A stretch of DNA of 5,533 bases, from assembly GCA_027347545.1 (NCBI GenBank), contig DAIEQT010000197.1:1-5533 (forward strand), read 5' to 3'. The translations under genes were made by a program, and so were the position numbers. This document shows positions 4,880 to 5,533 of this stretch, piece by piece. The notes beneath the pieces are model-generated. The model saw only the letters and a program-made list of their open reading frames with translations, made no database searches and was not told the origin of the DNA. This stretch comes from Ignavibacteria bacterium (GTDB lineage: Bacteria; Bacteroidota; Ignavibacteria; Ignavibacteriales; Melioribacteraceae). Position 1 is the first letter of the stretch. Every line of letters starts with the position of its first letter.

Positions 4880-5533
4880 ATGCAGATTGCACCGCTTAAC
4901 CAAAAGAAAATTAAGCTTACAATTCTGACCGCGCTGGTCATTGCATTTATTGCATCCGCTCTTATAGAACCAATCCTTGTTAACAACACAAAAGAAAGCT
5001 GGGGAGAAGCTTCCAAAGAACTTGCTTTTAGGCAATCGCAAAAAATTCAAGATGCTGTTGATGTTAAAAGCTCCAACTTGATTTCGCTAATTCAAAGAGT
5101 AAAAGACAGTTTAAGGAAATTAGGGGAAGATAAACGCTTATCGCAAAAATCTATCTTCGAAGTAATACTGAAGAAAGAGTTCTCACAATACTCTATACAG
5201 ATTAACGATTCTCAACTCAAACTTATCGCATGGAATTCCGATCCGGTTGCAGATAGCATAGATTTGTCTAATAGCAAAGAACTGAAAGGGCAAACATTCT
5301 TTGTAAAGAAAAAGCTGAAGCAATATTTATCTCTAATTGATTTTGTTGAATTACCAGACCAAGCATTTTTGATTGTTGTAAGTTATCCAATTAACGAATT
5401 AGCCTTACCAACAAAGAAAAACCTTGAACGAATTTCATTTGTAGATTCTTTGCGGCAGTCGCTCAATACGGATTTTGATCTTGCTTTTGGCTCGAATTCA
5501 AAAGCTAGACAAGATGGAAGGTTGTACTCCACA
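4880..5533 (+). CDS. Membrane-anchored protein with extracytoplasmic domain, N-terminal part (possible sensor protein); runs off the window
   Basis: An open frame of 218 codons begins at ATG 4880 and reaches the window end without a stop. A short basic N-terminus (NQKKIK) precedes one transmembrane helix at about residues 12-33 (LTILTALVIAFIASALIEPI). The following region (about 36-100) is helical and charged. A mixed part then has LKLIAWNSDP (113-122), TFFVKKKLKQYLSLIDFVE and QAFLIVVSYPINE (161-173). That arrangement resembles the extracytoplasmic sensing region of histidine kinases or other receptors with an N-terminal membrane anchor. This role is inference, since any HAMP, kinase or cyclase module would lie beyond the window. 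There is no Shine-Dalgarno sequence. The start lies 1 nt after the preceding stop (TAGaATG), which implies translational coupling with the DUF4783-like gene. Confidence 0.8.
   Translation, partial: MQIAPLNQKKIKLTILTALVIAFIASALIEPILVNNTKESWGEASKELAFRQSQKIQDAVDVKSSNLISLIQRVKDSLRKLGEDKRLSQKSIFEVILKKEFSQYSIQINDSQLKLIAWNSDPVADSIDLSNSKELKGQTFFVKKKLKQYLSLIDFVELPDQAFLIVVSYPINELALPTKKNLERISFVDSLRQSLNTDFDLAFGSNSKARQDGRLYST

Noticed and set aside
4825..5050. Two minus-strand open frames of about 60 codons over the DUF4783-like and sensor genes
   Set aside because: They are antisense to the coupled gene pair on the plus strand, whose signal peptide and transmembrane helix are convincing.
1..5533. CRISPR array, insertion sequence ends or toxin-antitoxin pair
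   Set aside because: Apart from the 33-bp tRNA-derived repeat, no regularly spaced repeats, transposase motif or terminal inverted repeats were seen, and all long frames have other explanations.

Overview
The window reads almost entirely left to right and looks like the chromosome of an AT-rich bacterium of the Bacteroidota/FCB group, quite possibly from the Ignavibacteria side. This placement is inferred from three things: a secreted DUF4783-like protein, an FN3 lipoprotein, and a tRNA whose CCA end is not encoded. No rRNA or marker gene is present to confirm it.

Positions 1-356 hold a tRNA region disturbed by a small GIY-YIG nuclease gene. The window opens inside a tRNA-Pro(CGG). A GIY-YIG ORF of 83 codons starts 6 nt after its discriminator base and stops inside a second, 5'-less tRNA-Pro fragment. 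The last 33 bp of the two tRNA copies are identical. This looks like a 307-bp mobile or duplicated unit made of a nuclease ORF plus a tRNA 3' part.

Positions 357-3386 hold a pyrimidine biosynthesis operon, pyrR-pyrB-pyrC, with 11-nt gaps between genes. The leader carries a recognisable PyrR-binding hairpin (423-455) followed by an intrinsic terminator (494-526) just before pyrR. This is the layout of a Firmicutes-type UMP-sensing attenuator. PyrR should bind the leader RNA when UMP is high and promote termination. PyrB (aspartate carbamoyltransferase) and PyrC (class I dihydroorotase) carry out steps 2 and 3 of UMP synthesis. A 12-bp hairpin closes the operon.

Positions 3387-4402 hold one monocistronic gene for a lipoprotein with an FN3 domain and an unrecognised C-terminal region, ending in a strong terminator.

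Positions 4403-5533 hold a small secreted DUF4783-like protein and, one nucleotide after its stop, a membrane-anchored protein with an extracytoplasmic region that runs off the window. The second gene may be the N-terminus of a sensor protein such as a histidine kinase.

No CRISPR array, insertion sequence transposase or replication origin is visible. The main points of interest are the tRNA/GIY-YIG unit and the PyrR attenuator in a probable non-Firmicute.
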